Source of the DNA: Marilutibacter penaei
GTDB taxonomy: Bacteria; Pseudomonadota; Gammaproteobacteria; Xanthomonadales; Xanthomonadaceae
Length of the DNA stretch: 64,000 nucleotides
Direction: 5' to 3'
Assembly (NCBI RefSeq): GCF_014145395.1
Contig: NZ_JACHTE010000002.1
Coordinates: 186,001-250,000, forward strand
The translations under genes were made by a program, and so were the position numbers. Positions 54,922 through 63,023 of this stretch are shown here, piece after piece. Numbering within the stretch: position 1 is the stretch's first letter; the number at the start of each line of letters is the position of its first letter. Below the pieces are notes generated by a model that saw only the letters and a program-made list of their open reading frames with translations, was not told the DNA's origin and ran no database searches.

Positions 54922-55719
54922 TCACGGCCCGTGGGATTCGAGCACCTGGAGCGTGTCGCCGGTCGGCGTGCCGTCGGGGTCGAAGCGCCGTTCGAAGAAG
55001 GTGATCGCGGCGGCCTCTACCAGCACGACCGTACTGCAGCGCGTGCCGTAGACCGGGTCCAGCACGAAGGCAGGGGACAGGCGGCGTTCGAGCGCCAGGC
55101 CCACGCCGGTGTCCGGCAAGCGTGCGTCGGGTGCCGGGGCGGTGTCGGCGAGCGCCTCGAGCAGCGGCGACAGGGAGGCGGCATCGTCCGCGGCACGGGT
55201 CCGGGACGGCGCGCTGTCCAGCCACCGTTCCAGGGCAAGGGATGCATGCCCGCTCTTCGGCCACGGTGCATCGAAGGCACCGTTCGACATGGCGTGCAGG
55301 CCGGGAGTGACGGACCGGCTCTGGAATGACGGGTGGTTGCTTGCGAAGGCGAGGCTCCGGCCGTCCCAGGCGAGCTGGTTGAAGCGGCCGTAGTCCGGGG
55401 CAAGGCGGGCCAGGTCCCGTACCCACGCGTCGGCCGTCGCCGTCCCGGAAACGAAGGCGCTCACCAGGTCGCCACGCGAGCGCGGGGCGGGATCCACCTG
55501 GAGGCCCGCGCGGACGTTGGTCACCGCGGAAAAGCGCCGCCTCGAAGAGGCGAGCAGCCAGCTCCCGCCCTGCACCCGGTCGCGTCCGCCAAAGACGTCC
55601 GGGTGCTCGGGGTCGAACCCGGCGGCGGACGCGGGGCGGGCATGCCGTTCGTCGCGGTTCGCGATCAGGGCAAGGTCGTATCGGGGGTGGGCCAACCAGG
55701 CCAGGGCGATCAGGCACAT
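54922..55719 (-). CDS. NRDE (TANGO2-like) family protein
   Basis: A 265-aa protein of the NRDE family, related to eukaryotic TANGO2. The start MCLIALAWLAHPRYDLALIANRDERHAR has the conserved N-terminal Cys2 and the NRDE motif. RVQGGSWLLASS and FNQLAWDGRSLAFASNH follow, with the C-terminal YGTRCSTVVLVEAAAITFFE also typical. Cys2 could become an N-terminal nucleophile as in Ntn hydrolases. It ends 22 nt... the upstream aminopeptidase gene precedes it by 22 nt, so they may be cotranscribed. Recent work links the family to heme trafficking in eukaryotes; the bacterial role is unclear. Confidence 0.9.
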   Translation of the reverse strand: MCLIALAWLAHPRYDLALIANRDERHARPASAAGFDPEHPDVFGGRDRVQGGSWLLASSRRRFSAVTNVRAGLQVDPAPRSRGDLVSAFVSGTATADAWVRDLARLAPDYGRFNQLAWDGRSLAFASNHPSFQSRSVTPGLHAMSNGAFDAPWPKSGHASLALERWLDSAPSRTRAADDAASLSPLLEALADTAPAPDARLPDTGVGLALERRLSPAFVLDPVYGTRCSTVVLVEAAAITFFERRFDPDGTPTGDTLQVLESHGP

Positions 55720-55741
55720 CCGTGCATGGTAGGCAATTGCC

Positions 55742-56830
55742 TCAGGGCGTGGGTCCATCTGCATGCAACAGGGCATCCAGCCGCGCGGCGCGGTCCTCGG
55801 CCGGCTGGCGTGCCAGTTCGGCCGTGCGCGCGTGGAAGCAGGGCCAGTCGCCATTGCAGCCGGTGAACAACGCGGCAAAGGCGGGCACCCAGCGGTCGTA
55901 CAGGCCGAAGGGCACCAGCTTGGCGTTGGTGATCGGTGCTTCAACCCAGGCGTCGAAGCGCGCGTCGTCGTGCCATGCGCCTTGCCGTTGCAGGCGGTAC
56001 CACGCGCGGAAGCGCTCGATGGCCTGTTCGCGTGCGGCGCGCATCGCGTCCGCCGCGACCGGTTGGCGGTAGGCCTCGTCGAGGGTGTCGCGCAGCTGCA
56101 GTACCCGCACGGTGAAGGCCCGTTCGCGCGCGGCGGGGCCCGGGTCGGGTGGGGCCTGGCCGGCCTGTGCGCGCCATTCGCGCAGCCCTTCCTGCTCGAC
56201 GAAGCGGGCCAATGACTCGTTGAAGGCGGTGTCGTCGCGCACGTACAGCTGCTGATGCTGCAATTCATGGAACAGCACGCCGACCGGATCATCGTGATCA
56301 CGGCCCAGCATCGTGCTGAGGATCGGGTCGTCGAACCAGCCCAGGGTGGAGTAGGCCGCCGTGCCGCCCACCCAGGTCTGGTAGCCGCGGGCCTGCAGGC
56401 GTTCGGCCTCGCGGCGTGCTTTGGCGGGATCGAAATAACCGCGATACGGCACGCAGCCGGCCACCGGGAAGCACCAGGTGACCGGAGCCACCGAGAACTC
56501 CGGTGCGGCGAACACGTTCCAGGTCACGCTGTCGCGCGCCAGCGCGACGTACGAGGTGTAACTGCCGTTGTCGGGAAGCGCGAGGCGGGTCGACGCGAAG
56601 CGTCGTGCCTGCGCGAGTTCCGTGAGCGTGTCCCGCAACGGCGCCGGGGTGGCCGGGTCCTCGATCACCTCGACCAGCGGCGTGCGCGCCCGCATCAGCG
56701 ACCACTGGCCGTGGCCGACATGCCCGTAATACGCCAGCGACCGGCATCCCGCGAGAAGCGGCAGCGTGGCGATCAGCAGCAGCGTACGCAACGCCACGTC
56801 GGCTGCGAAAGGGAAGGGACGTGCAGGCAT
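55742..56830 (-). CDS. Putative aminopeptidase lipoprotein (PF10023-type)
   Basis: A 362-aa product with a lipoprotein signal (LRTLLLIATLPLLAGC). The family features are SLAYYGHVGHGQWSLM at the mature N terminus, TWCFPVAGCVPYRGYFD, GGTAAYSTLGWFDDPILSTM and the zinc motif LFHELQHQQLYVRDDTAFNE, with H-E-x-x-H and a downstream Glu. These define a predicted aminopeptidase family. ATG 56875 is an in-frame alternative start. Likely a periplasmic zinc peptidase; substrate unknown. Confidence 0.85.
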   Translation of the reverse strand: MPARPFPFAADVALRTLLLIATLPLLAGCRSLAYYGHVGHGQWSLMRARTPLVEVIEDPATPAPLRDTLTELAQARRFASTRLALPDNGSYTSYVALARDSVTWNVFAAPEFSVAPVTWCFPVAGCVPYRGYFDPAKARREAERLQARGYQTWVGGTAAYSTLGWFDDPILSTMLGRDHDDPVGVLFHELQHQQLYVRDDTAFNESLARFVEQEGLREWRAQAGQAPPDPGPAARERAFTVRVLQLRDTLDEAYRQPVAADAMRAAREQAIERFRAWYRLQRQGAWHDDARFDAWVEAPITNAKLVPFGLYDRWVPAFAALFTGCNGDWPCFHARTAELARQPAEDRAARLDALLHADGPTP

Positions 56831-57099
56831 GGCTGCAGGATACCGGCCCCGCGCCGACGAACGGCGCCCGTTCATTCACCCCTGCGTAACCCGCGCGGCC
56901 TAGGCCGGGACTACGCTCGTCCGTACCGGGTGCGTGTGCCGCCGGATACGTCCACACCGACACAAATCCGCGCCACCCATCCGGCCAAGGGAGCCCGGCC
57001 GCCCAGTCCCGGATAACTGGACGACCGGGCTTTCTCCTGTCCGCGGATCCGGCACGCGGGCCCGCGCTCCGACCCCTGCACCGTGCCGTTGCGACCGGC

Positions 57100-57105
57100 T
57101 ATACT
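57100..57105 (+). promoter_or_regulatory. -10 element of the tRNA-Leu gene
   Basis: TATACT lies 10 nt before the mature tRNA 5' end. A consensus -35 is not obvious. Confidence 0.45.
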
Positions 57106-57115
57106 GCGCGGCCGC

Positions 57116-57202
57116 GCCGGAGTGGCGGAATTGGTAGACGCAGCGGATTCAAAATCCGCCGGCCTTAAAACCTTGTGGGTTCGAGTCCCACCTCCGGTAC
57201 CA
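57116..57202 (+). tRNA. tRNA-Leu (anticodon CAA)
   Basis: An 87-nt class II tRNA. Acceptor arms GCCGGAG and CTCCGGT (one G-U), D arm with TGGCGGAATTGGTAGACGC, anticodon stem GCGGA/TCCGC around the loop TTCAAAA (anticodon CAA), a long variable arm, T arm GTGGGTTCGAGTCCCAC and an encoded CCA end. It decodes UUG. No integrase or repeated attachment site was seen beside it. Confidence 0.97.
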
Positions 57203-57470
57203 GCGCAGCAAGGCTCGGCTCCCGGCCGGGCCTTTCCTGTTCTCGCAGGCAGTTTCTGGCAGGCGATTGCTGGCAGGCCGTCTCTGGCAGGCCGTGTGCG
57301 AACCTGGCCCGCCCGCGCGGCGGGATCGGTGACAGGCGGGATTCAGCGGCATGAAAGCGCCCCTCACCGCGGCTTCGCATGGCGTGAAGGGCACCTGTGC
57401 GACGGTCCTCCCATGACCCCGCCCGGCGAGGCGCCGCACGTCCGCGGCCCGCGCCCCCCAGGAGGACGCG
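57203..57470. other. Spacer after tRNA-Leu
   Basis: About 268 bp without a gene. CTGGCAGGC recurs three times at about 57256-57293. No terminator of standard form is evident. Confidence 0.4.
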
Positions 57471-57968
57471 ATGAAGCACCGCCATGTATTCCTTGCCCCT
57501 GACCTTCAACAGGCATACGCGGCCATCGATGCGATGCGCCAGGGCGGGGTGGCCGACGACGACATCTCGCTGGTCGCGCGGTCGGATATCGAGATCGACC
57601 GGATTCCCAACCGCCGCAAGGAGGCCGATACCGACTTCATGCCTGCTGCCCTGCGCGGCGTGCTGTTCGGCGGCCTGCTCGGCGCGGTCGTGGGCACGGT
57701 CGCGATCTTCCTCGCGCCTGCCCATTTCAACTGGGCCGGGGTCGCCGTGATGGCGATATGCGGTGCCCTCGTGGGCGCCTGGGCGTCGTCGCTGGTCGGT
57801 TCGGCGTTGCCGGACCCGGTGCGACGTCAGTTCAAGCGGGAGATCGAGGCCGGTCGCATCCTGCTCGTCCTCGATGCGGAGGATGCGCTCGAACGGCAGG
57901 TCGAACAACGCCTGGAAGCGAGCGGCGTCACCCCGCTGGGCCGGGTGGAGATGCAGGCGGGCGGCTGA
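57471..57968 (+). CDS. Glycine-rich membrane protein of stress-protein (DUF1269-like) type
   Basis: A 165-aa protein. The N-terminal ferredoxin-like half MKHRHVFLAPDLQQAYAAID is followed by a glycine-zipper double membrane segment (ALRGVLFGGLLGAVVGTVAI, GVAVMAICGALVGAWASSLV). The C-terminal half (AGRILLVLDAEDALERQVEQ) repeats the fold. This layout resembles DUF1269/general-stress 17M proteins. The start follows AGGAGGACGCG. It overlaps the convergent DUF2063-like gene by about 41 nt at its 3' end. Confidence 0.8.
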   Translation: MKHRHVFLAPDLQQAYAAIDAMRQGGVADDDISLVARSDIEIDRIPNRRKEADTDFMPAALRGVLFGGLLGAVVGTVAIFLAPAHFNWAGVAVMAICGALVGAWASSLVGSALPDPVRRQFKREIEAGRILLVLDAEDALERQVEQRLEASGVTPLGRVEMQAGG

Positions 57969-58566
57969 CACCACGCTCGATCTGCAGATGCCATCGGATG
58001 CGCCCGTCGGGCAGGCGCGTGGCGGACGCATGGGTGGCATGCGGAGGGAGGTCGCCGGGGCGTTCACCCCGCACGAGGGCCGACAGCAGGGTGCCCGGGT
58101 CGTACTCGAAGCTGACGTTGCGTTGCTCGATCGCACCGGGCATCGCCTGGCCGGCCTGTTCCAGTTCCAGCACGGTGCATTCGTAGGCGAGGATGTCGGG
58201 CAGGTAGCGCATCCGCAGGCGCCGTCGCTTCAGGTAGTCGCAGAAATCCAGCGCTTCCGGGAGGAAGGAAAAGCTGGACGGGGGCCGTTCGATCCAGAAG
58301 CGCGACAGCTCGCGCGACAGCCGGCGGGCGCCCAGCAGCTGGCAGGTCATCGGCAGCAGCGCCCGCAGTTTGCCCAGGCGGAAGCCCTTGTGGAGGGTCC
58401 GGTTGATGTCGAGCCCGGGGTCGTCGGCGAGGCGCCGCAGGCGGCGATGCTCGCGTTCGGTCAGTTCGATCCGGGGCGGGAACGGCTTCTGTGCGCGCAC
58501 GCCATCGCGGAACGCCGGTTCCGCGATCATCCGGAACAGCAGCGACTGGAAGGCCTGCTGGCTCAC
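57928..58566 (-). CDS. DUF2063/HvfC-like partner protein of the MNIO enzyme
   Basis: A 212-aa protein starting at GTG in a GTGA overlap with the MNIO stop. The N terminus MSQQAFQSLLFRMIAEPAFR (GTG-encoded first residue) matches the start of DUF2063-type proteins, which accompany MNIO enzymes and are thought to bind the precursor peptide. The rest is helical and Arg/Leu-rich (LPMTCQLLGARRLSRELSRF, FSFLPEALDFCDYLKRRRLR) with a Pro-rich end. Its 3' end overlaps the convergent gene at 57471-57968. The translational overlap strongly suggests that it forms a complex with the MNIO protein. Confidence 0.82.
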   Translation of the reverse strand: MSQQAFQSLLFRMIAEPAFRDGVRAQKPFPPRIELTEREHRRLRRLADDPGLDINRTLHKGFRLGKLRALLPMTCQLLGARRLSRELSRFWIERPPSSFSFLPEALDFCDYLKRRRLRMRYLPDILAYECTVLELEQAGQAMPGAIEQRNVSFEYDPGTLLSALVRGERPGDLPPHATHASATRLPDGRIRWHLQIERGVSRPPASPPGPAG

Positions 58567-59492
58567 GAGCCGACCCTGCGCAGGGGGAGCTCGGGGTCGT
58601 CCTCGCCGAGCGCGCGGTGCCAGAGGGCCTGGAGGCGCCGCAGGTCTTTCTGGATGCGCTCCAGGCCGACTTCGTCCACCCACGATCCGAAGATCTCGAA
58701 CGTCACGCCCCCGATGTTGCGGCAGCGCGGCAGCGTCCACTCCAGCAGCGCCCAGACCGGGTCCGGGATCGCGTCGGAATGCGCGTCCAGGTAGAAGCCA
58801 TCCAGTTCCATGCCGCCTGCGACGTGGATTTCCCCGACGTTCTGCAGGTCGAGCGCGCGCAGCAGGTCGAAGGGGTCGAACGCGTGGTTGCGCGCGTTGG
58901 TGTAGAGGTTGTGCAGGTCGAGCAGCAGCCCGCAACCGCTCTGGGCGCACAGGCGGTTCAGGAACGTTGCCTCGTCCATTTCGGCGTCGGGGATGTCGAA
59001 GTAGTAGGTGTTGTTTTCCAGCAGGAACGGCGCAGGTATCCGGTGAATCACCTCGCGTACGCGGGGGACGACCAGCGCGAGGGTGTCGCGGTCGCGTGGC
59101 AGCGGCAGGGTGATGCCGGCATTGGCCCGATGGCCCTGGTGCTCGACCAGGTGGAAGGCGAGGTGGTCGCTGTGCCACGGGAAGCGGAAGTGCTGCCACC
59201 AGCGGTGGACCTGTGCCAGGTGATCCCGCTCGAACCCGTCCGCGCTGCCGATCGACAGGCCGATGCCATGGGCTACGAGGGGCCGTTGGCGCTGGAAAGC
59301 GTCCAGCATCGCGCGCCCTTCGGCGTCGTCCAGGTGCCGCGGGTCGTGGCCTGGGCCGCGATCCGTCCAGAAGATGTCCGGCACGATCTCCATGTAGTCC
59401 AGGGGCGCGCCGGGCGATTCGAACACCGGACGAAGCGGGGCCTGGTAAGCCAGGCCCACGCCCAGGCGCGGAAGTGGAAGCATGCCGGACAT
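58563..59492 (-). CDS. MNIO family (DUF692) RiPP-modifying enzyme
   Basis: A 309-aa TIM-barrel protein of the multinuclear non-heme iron-dependent oxidase family (MbnB, TglH, ChrH, HvfB relatives). Metal-ligand segments are visible: LVAHGIGLSIGS, FPWHSDHLAFH, PFLLENNTYYF, LLLDLHNLYTNARNHAFDPF, GEIHVAGG and LDAHSDAIPDPVW. These enzymes oxidatively remodel Cys or Asn residues of precursor peptides. Several positions differ from the bufferin-type consensus (HVAGG for HLAGH, DAHSD for DTHD), so this is another subgroup. It lies 15 nt after the 80-aa CxxC gene and overlaps its partner gene. Confidence 0.92.
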   Translation of the reverse strand: MSGMLPLPRLGVGLAYQAPLRPVFESPGAPLDYMEIVPDIFWTDRGPGHDPRHLDDAEGRAMLDAFQRQRPLVAHGIGLSIGSADGFERDHLAQVHRWWQHFRFPWHSDHLAFHLVEHQGHRANAGITLPLPRDRDTLALVVPRVREVIHRIPAPFLLENNTYYFDIPDAEMDEATFLNRLCAQSGCGLLLDLHNLYTNARNHAFDPFDLLRALDLQNVGEIHVAGGMELDGFYLDAHSDAIPDPVWALLEWTLPRCRNIGGVTFEIFGSWVDEVGLERIQKDLRRLQALWHRALGEDDPELPLRRVGS

Positions 59493-59507
59493 CCCCGTGG
59501 TTCCGGG

Positions 59508-59750
59508 TCAGCGCATGCCCTTCATCACCAGGTCTTCGATGATGAAACGGTCCAGTCCGGACAGGCAGGGCCTGCATCCGCGTATGCCGGGAAGCTCGGG
59601 GACCGTGAGGGTTTCCTTCAGCAGCCCGACGAGGTCGTCGAATGGCATGTCGGGCGTGACCGAGAGACGGACTTCGGAAAGCGCGGCCCGGCTCTTGCCG
59701 GTGGGCCGGATGGCCTTGACCGCGCGCGTGGTGCGGGAGGGGGTTGCCAT
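59508..59750 (-). CDS. Candidate RiPP precursor peptide with CxxC core
   Basis: An 80-aa peptide with an excellent ribosome-binding site (AAGGAGAT, 8 nt before the ATG). The N-terminal 30 residues are basic and have no signal peptide. A helical leader-like stretch follows (MPFDDLVGLLKETLTVPELP), then IRGCRPCLSGLDRF with its only two cysteines, Cys59 and Cys62, and the tail IIEDLVMKGMR. It is 15 nt upstream of the MNIO gene. MNIO enzymes act on Cys-containing precursors, so Cys59-x-x-Cys62 is the expected modification site. It lacks the signal peptide and multi-Cys pattern of bufferins and the EGKCG repeats of oxazolin precursors. Not to be mistaken for a random small frame: start, spacing and order are all right. 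Confidence 0.8.
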   Translation of the reverse strand: MATPSRTTRAVKAIRPTGKSRAALSEVRLSVTPDMPFDDLVGLLKETLTVPELPGIRGCRPCLSGLDRFIIEDLVMKGMR

Positions 59751-60046
59751 GGGGGGATCTCCTTGTTTCATGACAAGCGGGCCTGGCGGGATTCCATGAC
59801 CGACATCCAGGCCAAGGGTGCTCGGTCCATGCACCGTCCTTGCAGGCGGGATTACCGTCCTTGATGCGCCCCCTGCACCCCTGTCAACGCGCCTGTGCAT
59901 GCAAACAGGACAGGCCCGCGGATGAACGGGAGCCCTGAAAAAAAAGGGTTTCGTGGCCGATCGTGGCCATGTTCGGGGCGCGGGATGACACGCGCCTGAC
60001 AGTGTTGCGGCTGAACGGGCGGCAGGCGTGCCGCGGGAGAGGGCGC
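59751..60046. other. Upstream region of the RiPP cassette
   Basis: About 296 bp without a gene. It holds the dyad CCTGT-N8-ACAGG at 59892-59909 and, on the minus strand, a perfect TTGACA (59882-59887) without a clear matching -10. These are candidate control elements of the leftward cassette. Confidence 0.35.
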
Positions 60047-60643
60047 TCAGTGCGCCTCGTCGGTCTCCAGCGGTTTGGCGAGACGGGCGTACCACTCATC
60101 GTGCTCCGGCACGAACATCGAGCAGCATTCCATCGGCGCCTTGTAGATGTGCAGCGACACGGCGACCTCGTCCGCGCTGGCATTGCGGATGGTGTGGTAC
60201 TCGTGCGGGGGGATCAGGCTGCCGGCACTGCCAGGCCCCGCCTGCATGCCGCCGGCGGCACGGAACCTGAAGCGGTCGCCGTCGTGTTCCAGCAGTTCGT
60301 ACTGGGTGATTTCAAGTTCACCGTCCCATACGCCCTCCACGCACCACAGGCCGCTGTGGTCGTGCACCGGCGTGCCCTGGCCCGGTCCCCAGGTCATGGC
60401 GACGACGCTGTAGCCAAGGGTGGGGCTGCGGTAGAGCTCGCGGCGAGCGTAATGGTCGTCCACCGGCGCATAGACGCAGTCGGGGAGGGCGACGTCGCGG
60501 TCGCGGATCATCCGGCAGAGGGTGCTGCGCAGGGCCTGGGTGATGGCGTGCTCGTTGCCCGCGCCCACGGCGGCATCGATGGCGGAGACCAGCTTGTCGT
60601 GGCCGGGAAAGTCGATATCGGGCGTGAGGCGGTCAGCGTGCAT
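60047..60643 (-). CDS. Cysteine dioxygenase family protein
   Basis: A 198-aa cupin. The iron-binding motif is TPVHDHSGLWCVEGVWDGEL with His-x-His, and the third His is in PPHEYHTIRN. The Cys beside the first cupin motif corresponds to the cross-link Cys of cysteine dioxygenases. These enzymes convert cysteine or a related thiol to the sulfinic acid using Fe(II) and O2. It follows metX and precedes the Cys-containing RiPP cassette in the same direction, so sulfur metabolism is a common theme. 3-Mercaptopropionate or another thiol is an alternative substrate. Confidence 0.87.
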   Translation of the reverse strand: MHADRLTPDIDFPGHDKLVSAIDAAVGAGNEHAITQALRSTLCRMIRDRDVALPDCVYAPVDDHYARRELYRSPTLGYSVVAMTWGPGQGTPVHDHSGLWCVEGVWDGELEITQYELLEHDGDRFRFRAAGGMQAGPGSAGSLIPPHEYHTIRNASADEVAVSLHIYKAPMECCSMFVPEHDEWYARLAKPLETDEAH

Positions 60644-60690
60644 CGTTCCATTCTACCCGCGCGCGCCGCGGCACACAGCCCGTGCCCCGT

Positions 60691-61857
60691 TCAGCCGTCG
60701 AGCTGCGCGGGTGGCCCGAGGCGCGCCAGGAAGCCGCCCACGGCCGGTCCGAAGCGCTCGATGTCGACCAGGAACGCATCGTGGCCCTGCGGCGAGGGCA
60801 GCGGCAGGAAGTCGGCATCGCAGCCACCCGCCCGCAGGCCTTCGGCGATCTCCTCCTGCTGCTGGAGCGGGAAGAGGATGTCGGTGTGCACGCCGATCGA
60901 CAGCGCCTGCCCGAGGCCGGCCCCGGCGATCGCCGCGAGTGCGCCGCGGACGTCGCTGTCGTGGTTGCCGCAGCGCGTGGTGCAATGCTCGCCGAGGTCG
61001 AACCAGTCCATGGAGCGGCTCAGGTACATGTAGCTGTTGGGATCGAACTGGCGCACGAACCGGCGTGCATGGGCTTCCAGGTAGCTCTCGACTTCGAACT
61101 CCAGGCCGAAGGGTTCGTCCTCGACGCGGTCCGAGTCCAGGCGGACGCGGCCGAAACGGCCGTCCCACTCAAGCGCGGAGCGGTAGGTGATGACGCCCAG
61201 CTTGCGCGCCATGCGCATGCCGGACTCGGGGTAATGCGCGTCATCGTAACGGCCTTCGTTCCAGGCCGGGTCAAGTCGGATCGATTCGCGCTGCAGCGAG
61301 CGGATCGCGATCGAGAACGGCAGCGCACGCGCGGCGCCCGAGATGTTGATATGCGACCGGGCGATGCCCGGGCGCGCCGCCAGCAGGGCCAGCGCGACCA
61401 TGCCCCCCATCGAATTGCCGATCACGCAGGCCAGGCGCTCGATGCCCAGCGACGCCACCACGTGGGCGGCGGCCACGGCGCCGTCTTCCACCGACAGCGC
61501 GGGGAAGTCGAGGCCATAGGGATGGCCGGTAGCCGGGTGGGTCGATGCGGGGCCGGTGGAACCCTTGCAACTGCCCAGCGCATTGACGCAGACGACGAAC
61601 CAGCGGTCGGTGTCGATCGGCTTGCCCGGGCCGAGCATGGCCTCCCACCAGCCCGGTTCCGGGTTGCCGGCGTTCGCCGCGGCGTGCGCGTTGGGCGACA
61701 GACCGGTGAGGATCAGGACGGCGTTGCCGTGGTCGGCATCGAGCGTGCCCCAGGTCTCGTAGGCCATGCGCGCGCCGTCCAGCGCGCCGCCGCGTTTCAT
61801 CGGAAAGGGCGACGGCAGGTCGACGTATCGGGTGCCGGGCGGGATGAACTCGGTCAT
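60691..61857 (-). CDS. metX: Homoserine O-acyltransferase MetX (probably succinyltransferase in this lineage)
   Basis: The first committed step of methionine synthesis, acylating homoserine. The 388-aa alpha/beta hydrolase-fold protein starts MTEFIPPGTRYVDLPSPFPM. The nucleophile Ser is in IGNSMGGMVALALLAARPG, the Asp in IGVHTDILFPLQQQEEI and the His in PQGHDAFLVD. GTG 61881 is an upstream alternative. Xanthomonads are known to use a MetX-fold homoserine O-succinyltransferase; acetyl versus succinyl use cannot be read directly here. No SAM riboswitch was recognised upstream. Confidence 0.9.
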   Translation of the reverse strand: MTEFIPPGTRYVDLPSPFPMKRGGALDGARMAYETWGTLDADHGNAVLILTGLSPNAHAAANAGNPEPGWWEAMLGPGKPIDTDRWFVVCVNALGSCKGSTGPASTHPATGHPYGLDFPALSVEDGAVAAAHVVASLGIERLACVIGNSMGGMVALALLAARPGIARSHINISGAARALPFSIAIRSLQRESIRLDPAWNEGRYDDAHYPESGMRMARKLGVITYRSALEWDGRFGRVRLDSDRVEDEPFGLEFEVESYLEAHARRFVRQFDPNSYMYLSRSMDWFDLGEHCTTRCGNHDSDVRGALAAIAGAGLGQALSIGVHTDILFPLQQQEEIAEGLRAGGCDADFLPLPSPQGHDAFLVDIERFGPAVGGFLARLGPPAQLDG

Positions 61858-62006
61858 GGGCGGAGGCGGGTTCCGGGTCACGCGGGTCGGGCTCCAGTGT
61901 GCCTGTCCAGGGAGCGCATTGTCGCCGCGAGGCCGGGCGCGGGGAAATGACGGCGCGGGAGGGCGCCAGAACCGGGCGTCATGGCCCGGTCCCGGTCAGC
62001 GCACGA

Positions 62007-63023
62007 TCAAGGCACGGCCTGGTCGATCAGCAGGGCCGCCTTGGCGCCATCGCCCAGATCCACCTGCACGGGGCTCGAGGCGAGGTCGCCCGGCGCGGGG
62101 GTGGCGTTGCCACTGCGCGAGATGCGCGCGACCAGCTCCACCCGTTCCAGTTGCGACAGCTTCATCGTCGGCATCGGGCTGTCGCCGTCCCCCAGCGTGA
62201 CTGTCGTCGGCAGTTGCGAGGCCGGCAGGCGCTTCACCGCGACGGGCATGGGTGGGCCGCCCGGCTGGCGGGCGATCACGAACAGTGTGGCATTGCCCGG
62301 CACGTCGGCCCCGACCGCGGGGTCCAGCGAGACGGACACGGTGATGCCCGGCGGCGGCGCCCCCGCGTCGTCCGCGAGCGGAGGCAGGCCGGCCTCCTGC
62401 CGCGCCAGCGCGATCTGCTCGCGCAGGGGCCGGGCCGTGGACGCGTCGACGGCGCCGAGCAGCGGTGCCCAGGTCTCGGCGGCGGCCCGCGCATCACCGG
62501 CCTGGCGACGCGCAATGCCCAGGAACCAGCGTGCGCGCTGGTGCATCGGCTGCAGTTCGACCGCGCGCTCCAGCATGCTGACCGCGGCCCCGTCGAAGCG
62601 GCGCTCGGGATCGGCCATCGCCCGGGCCTCGGCCGCTTCGGCGAGCAGGTCCGGATCGTCGGGCGACTGGCTGAGTGCCTTGGCGAAGGCCTGCCCGGCC
62701 TTCCCGGTGTTGCCCTGGGTCAGGTAGGCATTCGCCAGCAGGCGCCAGCCCTCCGGCTGTGCCGGATCCTCGGCCAGTTTCGCCTCGAGCTGCGCGATCG
62801 CGTCGTCCAGCGTGGCGGGCATCTCGTTGCGGCGTGCGGACGGATCCAGCGCGGCAGGCGTTCCCAGGACGAAGTAAAGGCTGCCGGTGAGCACCAGCAG
62901 GGCGGCGACCAGGGCCAGGCCCGTTGCACGCGACTGCCGCCACAGGGGGCTGAGGACCCATGCCAGGGACAGCACCGCCAGCACGACGGCGGCCAGGACG
63001 AAGAGGCTTGCCTGGGTCGTCAT
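62007..63023 (-). CDS. ccmI: Cytochrome c biogenesis protein CcmI (CycH-type, TPR)
   Basis: CcmI chaperones apocytochrome c to the heme-ligation complex. The 338-aa product has two N-terminal membrane helices (SLFVLAAVVLAVLSLAWVLS and ATGLALVAALLVLTGSLYFV) with a short cytoplasmic loop, TPR repeats at about 75-190 (EDPAQPEGWRLLANAYLTQG, QPMHQRARWFLGIARRQAGD) and a C-terminal periplasmic domain. The ATG shares one base with the ccmH stop (TGATG), so translation is coupled. A Met two codons upstream is out of keeping with that overlap. Last ccm gene visible. Confidence 0.93.
   Translation of the reverse strand: MTTQASLFVLAAVVLAVLSLAWVLSPLWRQSRATGLALVAALLVLTGSLYFVLGTPAALDPSARRNEMPATLDDAIAQLEAKLAEDPAQPEGWRLLANAYLTQGNTGKAGQAFAKALSQSPDDPDLLAEAAEARAMADPERRFDGAAVSMLERAVELQPMHQRARWFLGIARRQAGDARAAAETWAPLLGAVDASTARPLREQIALARQEAGLPPLADDAGAPPPGITVSVSLDPAVGADVPGNATLFVIARQPGGPPMPVAVKRLPASQLPTTVTLGDGDSPMPTMKLSQLERVELVARISRSGNATPAPGDLASSPVQVDLGDGAKAALLIDQAVP

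Noticed and set aside
57256-57293. CTGGCAGGC triplet after tRNA-Leu as a functional repeat
   Set aside because: Short, irregularly spaced and with no associated structure that I could define.
57116-57470. tRNA-Leu as an integration site of a mobile element
   Set aside because: No integrase and no repeat of the tRNA 3' end downstream; flanking genes look native.
61858-62006. SAM or other riboswitch before metX
   Set aside because: The spacer shows no recognisable riboswitch core and is short and G+C rich.
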